The position numbers and the translations under genes are program-made. Shown here one piece after another: positions 43,203 through 51,595 of a DNA stretch of 64,000 nucleotides. Source of the stretch: a virus; the IMG/VR virus record IMGVR_UViG_3300037110_000087, positions 243,125 to 307,124 of that record. One strand, given 5' to 3'. Under the pieces are notes generated by a model that did no database searches, was not told the origin of the DNA, and worked only from the letters and a program-made list of their open reading frames with translations. The stretch's first letter is position 1. The number at the start of each line of letters is the position of its first letter.

Positions 43203-43480
43203 TGAAAACTTATGTTGTCATTATCAAAGACCTTGAAGGAGAGAAGATTCTCTTAGAATATGGTCGAGATCTTCTAATTAGCCGATCCATTTTAAATAAG
43301 ACTGAAGAAGAACAGAGTGAGTTACTTTGGTTTTGGGCTAATAAAATGTATTCTAATCTTGAATATCAAATGGGATGGAAGGGAGGTATAATTAATTTTA
43401 CTCCCCCTGATGGTGGACCAGATGATAGAATGACCATTCGTGGTGTATCTTATTTAAATCTTAAAGAGGAGAATAAATGA
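43202..43480 (+). CDS. Hypothetical protein
   Basis: 92 aa, lacking the leader motif. ATG overlaps the previous stop and its own end overlaps the next start. Contains NFTPPDGGPDDRM. Unrecognised. Confidence 0.65.
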   Translation: MKTYVVIIKDLEGEKILLEYGRDLLISRSILNKTEEEQSELLWFWANKMYSNLEYQMGWKGGIINFTPPDGGPDDRMTIRGVSYLNLKEENK

Positions 43481-43932
43481 AGATCAGACAGGGTTTCGTC
43501 AGCAATAGTAGTTCCAGTAGTTTCATCGTCATCGGCAATAGTGGCAGTTTCGAAGATCTTCCCGATTTTATTGGGCTAGATGACGTTCTTGAATGTGGTG
43601 ACGCAATTGGATCCACCGAATTTGGTTGGGGTCCTGATACTCTGTATGATATGGGTAGCCGGATTAATCTCTGCGCCATACAGGCTCTTAGGAGAGGATA
43701 TTGTGATGAGGGCGAAGGTGAAATAATCAACCAGGAACGGAAAGATAGTATCCTTCGTGTAATTAAAAAGCATAATCCAGAGATCTGTGATATCACATTC
43801 AAATCAGAATGGGCCTATATTGACCACCAGTCCGTCGATGAACTGGCTGAGATGTTCGAATCAGATGACACACTGGAACGGTTCATTTTCGATAGTGGTT
43901 CCTATATCAAACTGGACAACGATAACCATTGA
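43477..43932 (+). CDS. SNSSSSSF-motif protein 5
   Basis: 151 aa, MKIRQGFVSNSSSSSFIVIG. AGAGGAGAATAA upstream. Acidic body with GDAIGSTEFGWGPDTLYDMG, not shared with the other members. Confidence 0.8.
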   Translation: MKIRQGFVSNSSSSSFIVIGNSGSFEDLPDFIGLDDVLECGDAIGSTEFGWGPDTLYDMGSRINLCAIQALRRGYCDEGEGEIINQERKDSILRVIKKHNPEICDITFKSEWAYIDHQSVDELAEMFESDDTLERFIFDSGSYIKLDNDNH

Positions 43933-43939
43933 GGGCAAT

Positions 43940-44095
43940 ATGTGGAGTGGTTGGGCTAACCCAAAGTATGATCGAATAATCACGGTGATCTTTGTGGCCA
44001 TTGCTGCAGCTTTTGGATTGGGGATCGTTGCAGCAATATATCTTCCTCAACTATGGCATTGGCTAATACCAATTATTCATCACTGGGCTTCCTAA
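43940..44095 (+). CDS. Small membrane protein
   Basis: 51 aa, MWSGWANPKYDRIITVIFVA...; one long hydrophobic segment (ITVIFVAIAAAFGLGIVAAI). GAGGGC upstream. Unrecognised. Confidence 0.65.
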   Translation: MWSGWANPKYDRIITVIFVAIAAAFGLGIVAAIYLPQLWHWLIPIIHHWAS

Positions 44096-44128
44096 AGGTT
44101 ATTTGGAATAGTCCTAGGAGTCAGTCCC

Positions 44129-44884
44129 GTGAATCTGAATGAGAAAGATTACGATATTAAAGGAATCAAGTTCTGGCAGTCTTTCCTTGATCGTCTTGGA
44201 AGTTACAGTGGTGTTACTCATACTGCCGTGGTCCATAAGATCAAATACTGCAGTAATCACATTGAGATTGAGTGCACGAGTCCACGCTCGATTATTACTC
44301 TGTTAAATTTGTTATTCCAGGCATATGAGAAGGATGGAAAGATTATCTTACCTGACGGTGGTTTAGCTGGCTATCGTCAGTTAAAATGTCTGTGGTTGTA
44401 TATGACTGTGCTATTTGAAGATCAAGAGAATAGCTTACTACTGCAAAGTTTCATCAACCACTACTATCCAGGCAGTCTCAGATTGTTCACTACCAGATTC
44501 CTAAAACATTTGAACAAGATTGTTGACCTGGAAGGGATTGTAAGAAGTAGTGGCGTCCAGGATGTAGATTTTACCGAGACTGGGATGCAGTTCACTTGGC
44601 CCATTATCTTCGGGAAGACCAAACAGGAGATTCTTGAGGGGAACATTTCCGGCTTAGTATTCCAGCGGGACGAGACAAGGGAATTAGAAATTCTAGATGT
44701 CAGCTTTGATTTCTGTTGGGCTGCACTATCTGGATCATCCTGGGCCGGGAATATTGATGCTTTATTTGAGGATGAGAGTCTCCCATTCAAGCATCTGAAA
44801 GAGCATGAATTTTCAAAATTGGATAAGGATGACTTTCTCTATTGTAGGGACAAGGTAGAAGATTTAATGAACAATATGATATAA
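44129..44884 (+). CDS. Hypothetical protein
   Basis: 251 aa, GTG start after AGGAG. Soluble alpha/beta; segments FWQSFLDRLGSYSGVTHTAV and FCWAALSGSSWAGNIDALFE. Unrecognised. A TATAAT-like box near its 3' end may serve the next gene. Confidence 0.7.
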   Translation: MNLNEKDYDIKGIKFWQSFLDRLGSYSGVTHTAVVHKIKYCSNHIEIECTSPRSIITLLNLLFQAYEKDGKIILPDGGLAGYRQLKCLWLYMTVLFEDQENSLLLQSFINHYYPGSLRLFTTRFLKHLNKIVDLEGIVRSSGVQDVDFTETGMQFTWPIIFGKTKQEILEGNISGLVFQRDETRELEILDVSFDFCWAALSGSSWAGNIDALFEDESLPFKHLKEHEFSKLDKDDFLYCRDKVEDLMNNMI

Positions 44885-44904
44885 TAAAAGGAAAGGAGTC
44901 CCAG

Positions 44905-45372
44905 GTGGTTAGATTGCACTTTATTGCGACAGTTAAAGAAATCAGCAGAGAAGGTATTAAGAAGAACGCTAGTATTGCTGATGATAATACTTACCTTTAT
45001 TCACGTAAAGAAGGAATGACGGGAGAGCGTATTGTTCGTGATGCCTATATGCAGTGTCCTGAATCCATTTTCCAGAAGGTTGTTGCTTCCCATCTTGAAG
45101 GTCTTGCGGAATACACCGATACCCCTTTCCCGGATTATTTACCCAAAGTCCAAGCAGCTATCCTTACCAGTAATCGCAGAAAGATCTGGATTGCCTTCGA
45201 TTTTGCTGAATCCCTTGGTGAAATGTATACTCTTAAAGAAATGTTTGAGTATATTTTCAATGTAAATATGGGATTTGACATCGATCCAGAATTTCAATCC
45301 TGGATCGAATCTTATACTCCTGCCGAAAAAGATATTGCAATTCTTGAAAAGGCAAGACGCAAGAACCTATAG
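44905..45372 (+). CDS. Hypothetical protein
   Basis: 155 aa, unrecognised. Non-ATG start region after AAAGGAG; the exact start (GTG at 44905) is the best-spaced option. Not related to the leader family. Confidence 0.65.
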   Translation: MVRLHFIATVKEISREGIKKNASIADDNTYLYSRKEGMTGERIVRDAYMQCPESIFQKVVASHLEGLAEYTDTPFPDYLPKVQAAILTSNRRKIWIAFDFAESLGEMYTLKEMFEYIFNVNMGFDIDPEFQSWIESYTPAEKDIAILEKARRKNL

Positions 45373-45402
45373 ACCCCGCCAATTGGCTTAGCAAAGGAAC
45401 AA

Positions 45403-46209
45403 ATGGTTGACTTTCATAACTATCAGTTGCCACCGGGATCTCGATGGCGACAAATGACTTTTTGGGATCCCCTACTTGGTTGTACTCCTGTATCTGAGGG
45501 CTGCAGATATTGTAGTTCTGCTCGTGCTGTTGACGAAGAACTAATCACCTGGAGAGATGGTCTGCCCCATTTCTGTGGCAAGGTCAAATGGGATGAATCA
45601 GCGTATGAAGACGCTGAGTTCTACCCCGAGAATTCCCAGGTTTTTGTCTGTGGCAGAAGCGATTTGTTTCATGAGGCTGTCTCTGATGAGATCATATTAA
45701 GGATCATAGAGGCCGGAAGATTGCGGCCTGACTGTTTATTCTTTGTTATCACTAAACGTCCGGAAAGACTACACGAGATTTGCTCTAGGATTGATGTTCC
45801 TGTGAACTTCTGGCTCGGTATCACTGTCGAGAATCAACGGGTAATTGACCGATTGAAATGCTTCGAAGGGGTGAGAGCCACTCGTGTTGTAAGTGCCAAA
45901 CCTCTGCTCAGCAATATTGATTTTTCTCCCTATATGAATCTGTTTGACATGATTATCGTAGGTGGAGAATACAACTACTTGGATCTCGATCGATCGCGTC
46001 CTATGAGTCTTAATTGGGCGAGATCAATTCGTGATACCTGCGTCAAACACAACAAACCTTTTAGCTTCCATAACTGGGGCAGCTGGATTCCTTGTTCGGA
46101 AAAAGAATCCACCAGGGTTGTTGATGGTCATTTCATGAAGCACCACGATAATTCTGAGGGTGCTTATCTCCTGGATGGTGTCAGTTGGGACCAATACCCA
46201 CAATCATAG
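45403..46209 (+). CDS. DUF5131 (phage Gp37/Gp68-like) protein
   Basis: 268 aa. FWDPLLGCTPVSEGCRYCSSA matches the DUF5131 start (W-x-P-x-x-GC-x-x-x-S-x-GC-x-x-C), a radical-SAM-like cysteine arrangement; VFVCGRSDLFHE, FFVITKRPERL, WLGITVENQ and VVSAKPLL are the other family blocks. The reaction is unknown. It is the second iron-sulfur-type enzyme in the leader-motif cluster. Confidence 0.88.
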   Translation: MVDFHNYQLPPGSRWRQMTFWDPLLGCTPVSEGCRYCSSARAVDEELITWRDGLPHFCGKVKWDESAYEDAEFYPENSQVFVCGRSDLFHEAVSDEIILRIIEAGRLRPDCLFFVITKRPERLHEICSRIDVPVNFWLGITVENQRVIDRLKCFEGVRATRVVSAKPLLSNIDFSPYMNLFDMIIVGGEYNYLDLDRSRPMSLNWARSIRDTCVKHNKPFSFHNWGSWIPCSEKESTRVVDGHFMKHHDNSEGAYLLDGVSWDQYPQS

Positions 46210-46724
46210 GTTCTTGGGCTACTCACTATTGGTATCCTGAATTTAGAGACAACGGTGATATTGACTGTTATGTTGCACCACAATTTTGCAAATTTTTGCG
46301 GGAAAAGAAATTTGATCCCCAAGCTTACACACGGATCAATGGACTTCTGGATGTTTGCAATTTGGAAGGTCCACTAATAGAAATAGATGGAATCTGGTTT
46401 AAAATAGCCACACCAAAAATGTTGTTGGCTATCAAACGAGTCCATATTTCATTAACGCTCAAATGGTTGAAGAATATCTCAGACTTTGTGTGGCTGGCCC
46501 AGCAAGGCGTCAAGATAGACACTGAGACAGCCAATGCCTTCCACCAAAGAATGATCTACATGCATGAACAATTCTCTGATGAAAATGGAAATGAAGTTAT
46601 ACCCGAGGATATCTCACCCACTGAGTTAGCCACTCTCGTGGAGTGTCGTCGTGTCAGTCCAACTAAAGCTGCAGAAATTTTTATACAGAATTGTGGTCTG
46701 GACTTAAAAGATTACTTAATATAG
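46185..46724 (+). CDS. Nucleotidyltransferase-fold protein
   Basis: 179 aa. IIGSWATHYWYPEFRDNGDIDCYV has the GS-x(n)-D-x-D pattern of minimal nucleotidyltransferases (DID as the metal-binding acids). The rest is helical. Such proteins modify RNA or proteins (MNT, AbiE type). It overlaps the previous gene by 25 nt; the true start might be the GGT-adjacent region slightly later. Confidence 0.6.
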   Translation: MGPIPTIIGSWATHYWYPEFRDNGDIDCYVAPQFCKFLREKKFDPQAYTRINGLLDVCNLEGPLIEIDGIWFKIATPKMLLAIKRVHISLTLKWLKNISDFVWLAQQGVKIDTETANAFHQRMIYMHEQFSDENGNEVIPEDISPTELATLVECRRVSPTKAAEIFIQNCGLDLKDYLI

Positions 46725-46732
46725 GAGGGTCT

Positions 46733-47020
46733 ATGAAGACTCGCAGCGGTTTCGTCAGCAATAGTAGCTCTAGTAGCTTCGTCATTCTGGGATTTGAGAT
46801 CCCGAATAGAATGGATCCACCAGAGGAGGGTGAATATAGCGTCGTCCAGACCGATTGTGACACGACTGTCTTCGGCTGGAAGATCAACGATGGGGGTGAA
46901 TTCCTGGATTACAATGAGGTTTCCTGGGAGGAATTAACTAAGGAAGCCAAGGCTATCTCCAGTAGGTACAAGATTCCGATGGAGAAGATTAAACTCTATA
47001 CCGGGACCAATAGCAATTAG
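46733..47020 (+). CDS. SNSSSSSF-motif protein 6
   Basis: 95 aa, MKTRSGFVSNSSSSSFVILG, the shortest member. AGGAGG upstream. Its C-terminus VSWEELTKEAKAISSRYKIP then KIKLYTGTNSN parallels protein 3 (ISAEDLMRRSIEIAIKFGKD then VKLYYGTYSS). Last gene of the plus-strand block, convergent with the next gene. Confidence 0.8.
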   Translation: MKTRSGFVSNSSSSSFVILGFEIPNRMDPPEEGEYSVVQTDCDTTVFGWKINDGGEFLDYNEVSWEELTKEAKAISSRYKIPMEKIKLYTGTNSN

Positions 47021-47268
47021 GGTCTAAGCTTGACAAGCTCGTTAAGATTCTCTATCAGCACTCTTTGATGCTGAAGATTTGTAAAAATATCCTGCATAAT
47101 TGAATCTCTAAGAGTACCTGATGAGTATAGGCTAGGACTAGAAACAAACTCAGCCCCACAATTTGAACCTAGCATAGGCTCTAGATTCATAAATACCTCT
47201 TTACTGGGAAGAAATGGTGAGCCTGATTCCGTTTGTCTGGATTTTGCATTCCTGGACACTTTGAGCAT
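47017..47268 (-). CDS. Hypothetical protein
   Basis: 83 aa on the minus strand; GGAGG with 5-nt spacing precedes the ATG (47268). Convergent with protein 6 and overlapping its stop by 4 nt. Helical C-terminus (QHQRVLIENLNELVK). Unrecognised. Confidence 0.6.
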   Translation of the reverse strand: MLKVSRNAKSRQTESGSPFLPSKEVFMNLEPMLGSNCGAEFVSSPSLYSSGTLRDSIMQDIFTNLQHQRVLIENLNELVKLRP

Positions 47269-47339
47269 TGGGACCTCCAGGAAAAGTTTACATCTGGGAA
47301 GCTACGAGGTCAAGTGTTTCTTATTGTGAAATACGAAAA

Positions 47340-47357
47340 GGCCCCTCTGCAGGGGCC
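47340..47357 (-). terminator. Terminator of the DUF932-like gene
   Basis: GGCCCCT-CTGC-AGGGGCC; on the minus strand the stem is followed by TTTTC. Lies 30 nt after the stop of the 407-aa gene. Confidence 0.75.
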
Positions 47358-47386
47358 GGGTTATTAGACTGGCAGCGTAGGTCGGA

Positions 47387-48610
47387 CTAGACCAGCGCGA
47401 GGTTGTCCAGCAGTTCCTGGTCCACCGCACTGTCTTCCAGGAAGAACGGCTTGTTCTTGATCTTGGTCATGCTCAGGTTGGGCTTCTCGTCGCCTTCCAG
47501 GAGCGTGTTCTCCAGGTCGTATTCACTGGAGAGCAGCTGGCCCAGCCACGCCATGAGCCGCTGGGTCTTCCTGGCGTCATCATTGTGATGGCTGGTGAGT
47601 TCGGTGCAGAAGTTGATCAGGTCATAGACCGTGCAGTCAACGTCGATCACCCTGGCCTTCCGGGCGCTGATGGATTCGAAGTTGACCAGCCCATACCGAC
47701 GCAGGGGATTCCCGCCCAGCTTGTAGAGGGCCTTGACGATCTTGAAGTCGCTGGTCTTGCCGCTGGACTCTTCCAGGTCGATGAATTCCGTGAAGCTGGT
47801 GATCTTCTGGTAGAGGCTGTGCAGTTCGCCCAGGCTGGCAGGGGAAGCCATGGCGGTGAGCATCCGCTGATGGATGGCATCGTAGGCTTCCTCGTTGTTA
47901 AAGGTGCTGATGAAGCGGCTGAGCATGACCTGGGGATCTTCCTTGCCCAGATTGATCTCGCTCTTGAAGGCCGGTCCGTAGCCGATCGCACCGTTGGTGC
48001 AGATCTCACGCAGGAGACTGACGAAAGCGGAGGGACGGCCCCAGCCATCGATGGGAGAATCCACCACGAACATGTTGATGAAGCTCTCGCCACCCAGGTT
48101 GACGCTGGTGCCCCGGCTCACGGTGGGCTGATATTCGGAGCGGACCACACCATTGGAGTAGCCGATCTTGGCCACCTGATTGATCTGCGCGATGCGCCGG
48201 GAGTCCTCGACACGGACGATCGGTTTGAGCGGGTTCGACACGGCTAGCGCATGGGTCCGGCCATCGGATTCCTTGGCCAGCGCGAAGCGCCACAGCTTGT
48301 CATCGTGCTTCTCGACCGCCCTGGCGATCACTTCCTCAGGGCTGAACAGCGTGAAGATGTTCTGGCTGATGCCCAGGTTGCTGGTCAGGCTGGTCACGAA
48401 CCGGTCGGTCGGCACGACATCCTGGCCCTCGATCCGGAGCCGCCGGATGGTGCGCTTCTTGGTGGGATCGGTGGAGAGGTCGATCTGAATCGCGTTGAGC
48501 GAAGCGATCGGATATTCCACCTGGGTGGGCAGTTCGTCGCTGCTGCGATGCATCAGGTTGCGATCGGCGCGGGAAACCATGCTCTGGTGCTGATTGCGGT
48601 GGTCGGTCAT
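47387..48610 (-). CDS. DUF932-like phage/plasmid protein
   Basis: 407 aa from MTDHRNQHQ (ATG complement 48608-48610, after AGGAGC). The middle LLREICTNGAIGYG matches the V-C-x-N-x block of DUF932/phage-plasmid proteins, with VNLGGESFINMFVVDSPIDG before it. Function unknown; related proteins occur near replication genes. GC-rich codon use and a consensus promoter (48642-48670) suggest strong expression. Confidence 0.7.
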   Translation of the reverse strand: MTDHRNQHQSMVSRADRNLMHRSSDELPTQVEYPIASLNAIQIDLSTDPTKKRTIRRLRIEGQDVVPTDRFVTSLTSNLGISQNIFTLFSPEEVIARAVEKHDDKLWRFALAKESDGRTHALAVSNPLKPIVRVEDSRRIAQINQVAKIGYSNGVVRSEYQPTVSRGTSVNLGGESFINMFVVDSPIDGWGRPSAFVSLLREICTNGAIGYGPAFKSEINLGKEDPQVMLSRFISTFNNEEAYDAIHQRMLTAMASPASLGELHSLYQKITSFTEFIDLEESSGKTSDFKIVKALYKLGGNPLRRYGLVNFESISARKARVIDVDCTVYDLINFCTELTSHHNDDARKTQRLMAWLGQLLSSEYDLENTLLEGDEKPNLSMTKIKNKPFFLEDSAVDQELLDNLALV

Positions 48611-48641
48611 TGGGATGCTCCTAGGCCGAAGGGCCAAAACT

Positions 48642-48670
48642 ATTATAACACCCTGGGGATTCCCTGTCAA
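48642..48670 (-). promoter_or_regulatory. Consensus sigma-70 promoter with operator-like repeat
   Basis: Minus strand TTGACA (complement 48665-48670), 17-bp spacer, TATAAT (complement 48642-48647). An inverted repeat CCTGGGGAT...ATCCCCAGG (about 48652-48680) straddles the spacer and -35 box and could bind a regulator. Confidence 0.82.
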
Positions 48671-48705
48671 GTATCCCCAGGATACCCCCTGATAGGATGA
48701 GTGGT

Positions 48706-49044
48706 TCATGATTTCTCCGGTTCCAAGGTGAACAGTTCTTGCGCGGCCTGAATCACTTCAAACAAGGTGTCAGCCCTTTTCCTGGCCCCAGTCAGCAGGG
48801 AACGGATTTCCCAGCCCTGGCCTTCGGGGCTAGAGGTATCAATATCACCCCGGTTGTTGACGATGATGGTGTAGGTCGGATTTATGCTATCAGGCCAGCA
48901 TTCCTTGAATCCATTCTCTGTCAGGGCATCCAGGATTTCTTGGGCGGAGAGTGAAGGGGGATCAGGGGTGCAGCAGGGAAAACAGTGCATGACTGCCCCT
49001 TCCGGCTGGGTGTGACAGACGCAGTGGCATTGTGAGCGATACAT
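48706..49044 (-). CDS. Hypothetical Cys/His-rich N-terminus protein
   Basis: 112 aa from MYRSQCHCVCHTQPEG (ATG complement 49042-49044 after AGGAGGAGAAGTT). First 30 residues carry six Cys and three His, a likely metal site. Rest unrecognised. Confidence 0.65.
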   Translation of the reverse strand: MYRSQCHCVCHTQPEGAVMHCFPCCTPDPPSLSAQEILDALTENGFKECWPDSINPTYTIIVNNRGDIDTSSPEGQGWEIRSLLTGARKRADTLFEVIQAAQELFTLEPEKS

Positions 49045-49092
49045 AACTTCTCCTCCTAAAAGGTACATCACATTACCTTTGCTTGGTGAACA

Positions 49093-49350
49093 TCACATTA
49101 CCTTTGCTTTCCATGAGGGTCTGTCGCCATTCATCTTGGCCTGATCGACCACTTTCCTTGCTTCCCGCTTGTTCAGGCCCAGGCCCAGTAGCTTGTTGGT
49201 AGCCCTGTCGATGAGAGTGACTTTCTTCTCCAACGCAGTCAGGTAGCCAATATCCCGCCGACCATCCAACTCCCGGATCGCAAGAGTGAGGGAGTCCTGA
49301 ATCTTCTGCTGGATCTGAGCAGCGGTAAGAGCGATGACTTCATAAGCCAT
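49093..49350 (-). CDS. Hypothetical protein
   Basis: 85 aa from MAYEVIALTAAQIQQK; helical, basic end (KREARKVVDQAKMNGDRPSW). Overlaps the upstream gene by 11 nt. A 17-nt direct repeat (CATCACATTACCTTTGC) follows its stop at about 49068-49102. Confidence 0.65.
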   Translation of the reverse strand: MAYEVIALTAAQIQQKIQDSLTLAIRELDGRRDIGYLTALEKKVTLIDRATNKLLGLGLNKREARKVVDQAKMNGDRPSWKAKVM

Positions 49351-49702
49351 AATCACCACCTGCAGGTGTGTTGTGGAAGTGAATCGCATCATCAAGTTGT
49401 CTGGCGTCCCATCGGGCCATCCCACAGACCTGATCGACATAGCAGTTGATCCGGCACATGAGCGTTCCGCCTCTGGCATGACCCAGCACAAACCGCCAGT
49501 AGAAGAGCCAGGGCAGTTCATTCCCATCTTTATCCTTGGCTAGAGTGTGGATCTCAGGTCCGATGGCAGCAAGACCTGCCTTGGTTGGGACCACGGAAGG
49601 TGATCGGCCCTCCGCGATGCATTTGTCGATGAAGGCGTTGAGATCGTAGATCTTCTCTCCCTTCCCATTCGTTCTTGCTTGGACGACAGGATCACCACTC
49701 AT
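49340..49702 (-). CDS. Hypothetical protein
   Basis: 120 aa from MSGDPVVQART (ATG complement 49700-49702, GGAGGTCCT upstream). Contains FYWRFVLGHARGGTLMCRIN. Unrecognised. Downstream of the helicase, separated by the GGCCCC-TTCC-GGGGCC hairpin at 49723-49738. Confidence 0.65.
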   Translation of the reverse strand: MSGDPVVQARTNGKGEKIYDLNAFIDKCIAEGRSPSVVPTKAGLAAIGPEIHTLAKDKDGNELPWLFYWRFVLGHARGGTLMCRINCYVDQVCGMARWDARQLDDAIHFHNTPAGGDYGL

Positions 49703-49722
49703 AGGACCTCCAATAACCCTTT

Positions 49723-49738
49723 GGCCCCTTCCGGGGCC
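49723..49738. terminator. GC-rich hairpin after helicase
   Basis: GGCCCC-TTCC-GGGGCC, 9 nt past the helicase stop on the minus strand. No clear U tract; may be a partial terminator or processing site. Confidence 0.5.
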
Positions 49739-49746
49739 TGGGGTCA

Positions 49747-50862
49747 CTAGTCATCATTACGCATAAGCTGGGAACGCCTTTTCTTGCGCTTCTTGAAATA
49801 TTCGGGCATGGGAGCATCTGTTGCGCAGATCTTCTCCCTCATGATCACAGCACGTTCATTCACCGCCTTGTTGGACTTGAGGCTCATCCACTGTCCGTTC
49901 TCCACCACCCACTGTTCCCTGGGTGTGGCAGAGCGGACGAAAGGCCAGTGGGTATCCTTGGATTGGACGATCTGCGCGATCTTATCCCCGAACTTGCGGA
50001 ACACCCGGCCACACATCTGAATGGTGGGACCCTTCACTGAGGGACGACAGAACACCGTCTTGAGCGAGGGACAATTCAGTCCCTCAGTCAGCACGAACAC
50101 GTTGAACAGGATGTCTAGCTTCCCCTCTTCGAACGCCTCAAGCTGCGACTCTCGATCGGTCTGCCCGGTCACCACATCAGCCCTGAGGCCAGCCTGATTG
50201 ATGATCTCGCATGCCTGATAGCATTCCTCCATGGTGAGGAAATAGCAGATGCTCTTGCCCCATTTCTTGGGGTCTTCCAGGTAGCAGGTGGTGACGGACT
50301 CAGGGGTCCAGGAATCGAGCATATACTGGTCGAATGCAGCCAGATAGCCCTCTTCGATCAGTTGCCGGTGCCCCGCATCCGTAATCGACTTGTTGAAGCA
50401 GAGCTTCATGTTGTCAGTCCGGTAGGGGGTGGCGGACAGGCCCAGCAGCACCTTCGGATTGCACGAGGTATAGAGTGTGACAGCAGACTCCGCTGCGCTG
50501 TGATGGGACTCATCGAACACCAGGATATCCACCTTGGGCGGGGTCTTGTCGAACATCGACACGAAGTGGATGTTCTCCAGGCTGGTGAACTTGAGGTTCT
50601 CGTCTGCTGCCTGACTCAGGAGGGTTCTCCGCATGGCACACCAGCCAATCTGGATATCCTCCTTCTTCTTGCCGAATAGGGCAGCATGATTGTCGATCAG
50701 ATCCTTGCAGATCGTCAGGCCCATGAGCGTCTTGCCGGAACCCACAGGGGATTCAACATTGACCGCTGCGGTGTGATTCACCGATTTCTCACAGATGTCG
50801 TGGAATGCAGCCACCGACTTCGTGATGATCCGCTTCTGGTAGGGCCGTGATTCGGGTTTCAT
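49747..50862 (-). CDS. SF2 DNA/RNA helicase (UvsW-like)
   Basis: 371 aa. Walker A VGSGKT (40-45), DESH (117-120), SAT (143-145), and C-terminal motifs V and VI as LTEGLNCPSL and QMCGRVFRK. Shorter than typical (about 450-500 aa), a compact phage form of the RecG/UvsW/XPB-like group that remodels replication forks. A promoter (50899-50928) precedes it, and it diverges from the plus-strand gene at 51078. Confidence 0.9.
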   Translation of the reverse strand: MKPESRPYQKRIITKSVAAFHDICEKSVNHTAAVNVESPVGSGKTLMGLTICKDLIDNHAALFGKKKEDIQIGWCAMRRTLLSQAADENLKFTSLENIHFVSMFDKTPPKVDILVFDESHHSAAESAVTLYTSCNPKVLLGLSATPYRTDNMKLCFNKSITDAGHRQLIEEGYLAAFDQYMLDSWTPESVTTCYLEDPKKWGKSICYFLTMEECYQACEIINQAGLRADVVTGQTDRESQLEAFEEGKLDILFNVFVLTEGLNCPSLKTVFCRPSVKGPTIQMCGRVFRKFGDKIAQIVQSKDTHWPFVRSATPREQWVVENGQWMSLKSNKAVNERAVIMREKICATDAPMPEYFKKRKKRRSQLMRNDD

Positions 50863-50898
50863 GGAGTTCTCCAGATGATTGAAGGGCCGGAACTATCT

Positions 50899-50928
50899 AT
50901 GATAACATGTGAAATGATTCACTGTCAA
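50899..50928 (-). promoter_or_regulatory. Sigma-70-type promoter
   Basis: Minus strand TTGACA (complement 50923-50928), 18-bp spacer, TATCAT (complement 50899-50904), upstream of the helicase. Confidence 0.65.
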
Positions 50929-51077
50929 TAGGTCCAGTTATCCTAGGGGTGATTGCGAAATCTTCCATATAGTTATTTTACCACAGGTTCTGATTTCACA
51001 CAATAGGCAAATCTTACCCATTTAGCTCAGTATCTTCGGAGGGGAACAGGTATGATACACTAGGACCAGGACGATTT

Positions 51078-51530
51078 ATGCATTTGAGACTCACCGCACA
51101 TTTAAAAAGGACAGCCCTGCGATCCTGGCTAGGGATGCCCTGGGATGAATGGCACCGGGAAGGTCCTACTCACAGGGATATACCACCTGAGCGTACGAGT
51201 AACGGTGATTTCATCTTCTACCATGGAACTTCAAAGGATCATGCTAATGAAATTATTAGAGAGAAGAGGATCAGGCCCGATGACATGAATTGTGTTGGGC
51301 TTGGTACTACCCCTTCAGCGGTAAGCACCTACGCCCTAATGAAGAGTATGAAGAAGAAAATGAAGGGGGGTAGCGTCATATTACGCGTAATCGTAAAATC
51401 AGAAACATTAGCTAATCTGACTGTGGGTCATGAATGTGGTGGAAGTGGTTGTAATCAATTCTTATTCAGTACCCTTGATCGGAGTTGGATTGGTATTCCA
51501 GTCGACTCTGTGACCATGGTGATGGGCTAA
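51078..51530 (+). CDS. ADP-ribosyltransferase-like protein (tentative)
   Basis: 150 aa. FYHGTSKDHANEIIREKRIR is the H-G-T-x(7)-I pattern found at the NAD-binding strand of ART-fold enzymes (PARP, RolB, Tpt1/KptA). The other catalytic residues are not obvious, so this is a fold-level guess. ART enzymes add ADP-ribose to proteins or nucleic acids or remove a 2'-phosphate from spliced tRNA. Located just before Ro60. Confidence 0.5.
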   Translation: MHLRLTAHLKRTALRSWLGMPWDEWHREGPTHRDIPPERTSNGDFIFYHGTSKDHANEIIREKRIRPDDMNCVGLGTTPSAVSTYALMKSMKKKMKGGSVILRVIVKSETLANLTVGHECGGSGCNQFLFSTLDRSWIGIPVDSVTMVMG

Positions 51531-51595
51531 TTGATCTAAAACGACAATTGGTTATTGAACTTCTGAAGGGCCTTTCCCCTTTTTAGGAGGTTAAC

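Noticed and set aside
39726-47020. DNA-level repeat used as a recombination site
   Set aside because: The six motif-coding stretches differ at synonymous positions and flanks are unrelated, so protein-level conservation explains them better.
47585-48247. 220-codon plus-strand frame
   Set aside because: Antisense of the GC-rich DUF932-like gene; codon bias of the real gene opens the opposite strand. No ribosome site.
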